Below are positions 63,591-64,000 of a DNA stretch of 64,000 bases, piece by piece. A program made the translations under genes and the position numbers. Within the stretch, counting starts at the first letter, position 1. Each line of letters starts with the position of its first letter. The DNA comes from Bacteroidales bacterium. Its GTDB lineage: Bacteria > Bacteroidota > Bacteroidia > Bacteroidales > Muribaculaceae. The stretch is from contig JAAVFL010000011.1 of the NCBI GenBank assembly GCA_014800795.1, positions 20,897-84,896 on the forward strand. The letters are read 5' to 3'. The notes beneath the pieces are model-generated. The model was not told the origin of the DNA. It did not search any database and worked only from the letters and a program-made list of their open reading frames with translations.

Positions 63591-64000
63591 ATGAAGAAAG
63601 AATCGATTGCAGCGATGACAGCTTTCTGGCGCAAAGCCCCTGTCAGTCTGCTCGACTGGTACATCATAAGGAAATTTCTCGGGACATACATATTTGCCAT
63701 AATACTCATTCTGGCTATTACGGTAATGTTCGATATCAACGAGAAACTCGATGCCTTTCTCAAGGCTCCGTTAAAAGCCACTGTATTTGAGTATTTTATT
63801 AACTTCCTGCCTTATTTTGCGAACCAATTCTCTCCTCTGTTCACTTTCATTGCCGTAATATTTTTCACATCTAAACTCGCCGATAATTCTGAGATAATAG
63901 CAATGCTTTCAAGCGGAATGAGCTTTCGGCGTCTTCTCCGGCCATATCTTATATCCGCTGCTATAATTGCTGTGGGAACATTTATATTGGGAGCCTATAT
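63591..64000 (+). CDS. LptF/LptG-type permease (YjgP/YjgQ family), N-terminal part
   Basis: The frame from ATG 63591 runs off the window after 136 codons without a stop. It begins MKKESIAAMTAFWRKAPVS, then LLDWYIIRKFLGTYIFAIIL (typical start of LptF/LptG), AITVMFDINEKLDAFLK, FLPYFANQFSPLFTFIAVIFF and SEIIAMLSSGMSFRRLLRPYL, the conserved block of the family. The protein is a membrane subunit that takes lipopolysaccharide from the inner membrane towards the outer. The rest lies outside the window. Confidence 0.9.
   Translation, partial: MKKESIAAMTAFWRKAPVSLLDWYIIRKFLGTYIFAIILILAITVMFDINEKLDAFLKAPLKATVFEYFINFLPYFANQFSPLFTFIAVIFFTSKLADNSEIIAMLSSGMSFRRLLRPYLISAAIIAVGTFILGAY

Noticed and set aside
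1..64000. CRISPR arrays, tRNA or rRNA genes, intact insertion sequences
   Set aside because: No regularly spaced repeats, no tRNA cloverleaf apart from the tmRNA ends, and no transposase motifs were seen on either strand.

Overview
The window looks like a chromosomal stretch of a Bacteroidales bacterium, most probably Muribaculaceae or a close relative (family level is inference). The signs are Bacteroidetes-type promoters (TAnnTTTG -7 boxes) in front of many genes, few Shine-Dalgarno sequences, a tmRNA tag of GENNYALAA, TonB-dependent receptors, PCMD, DUF4923, DUF6155 and DUF5107 proteins, a pyrophosphate-dependent phosphofructokinase and a proton/sodium-pumping pyrophosphatase. Most of the window is ordinary core genome. 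No CRISPR array, rRNA, tRNA or intact insertion sequence was found.

Layout. 1-5.3 kb: a U32 peptidase cut by the left edge, the acetate genes pta-ackA, lgt and the tmRNA gene ssrA. 5.4-10.7 kb is decayed: remnants of an EFR1-type ferredoxin, an FMN-reductase-like flavoprotein, a twice-frameshifted bioB and a GH3 tail lie around an intact metal-type pair (HMA-domain protein and TonB receptor). 10.8-19.6 kb is a sugar region: an AraC regulator diverges from a sugar porter and a 1091-residue DUF5107/TPR protein, and a GH29 alpha-L-fucosidase is followed in frame by a GH43-like domain broken by two amber codons and a frameshift.

20-28.4 kb: a YjbR-like protein, an MBL-fold hydrolase, a class A beta-lactamase lipoprotein, the thrS-infC-rpmI-rplT translation operon and hppA. 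28.7-35 kb: a small membrane protein, a PstS-like lipoprotein with a TPR partner, dnaB and a type II NADH dehydrogenase. 35.3-41.2 kb: an envelope run of TonB receptor, DUF6155 protein, putative porin and solute-binding-like protein. 41.2-48.2 kb is mostly on the minus strand: MBL hydrolase, rsmG, a lipoprotein overlapping an endonuclease-I-like protein, PPi-PFK, tatD and a polyprenyl synthase.

48.4-54 kb, plus strand: DUF4250, a UvrD-type helicase, nspC, a glycosyltransferase and radC. 54-58.1 kb is a minus-strand surface cluster of three beta-barrel proteins and a PCMD lipoprotein. 58.4-64 kb, plus strand: a DUF4923 protein, the TrkH/TrkA potassium uptake pair, a small membrane protein, tgt and an LptF/LptG-type permease cut by the right edge.

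The most interesting points are: (1) the intrinsic terminator of the rplT operon lies inside the 3' end of the converging beta-lactamase gene and so encodes its tail; (2) the GH29-GH43 fusion gene is decaying through amber codons; (3) the AraC/sugar porter/DUF5107-TPR unit looks like an uncharacterised cytoplasmic sugar pathway; (4) the beta-barrel/PCMD cluster is an undescribed surface system; (5) several genes have a -7 box almost touching the start codon, suggesting leaderless or very short-leader mRNAs.
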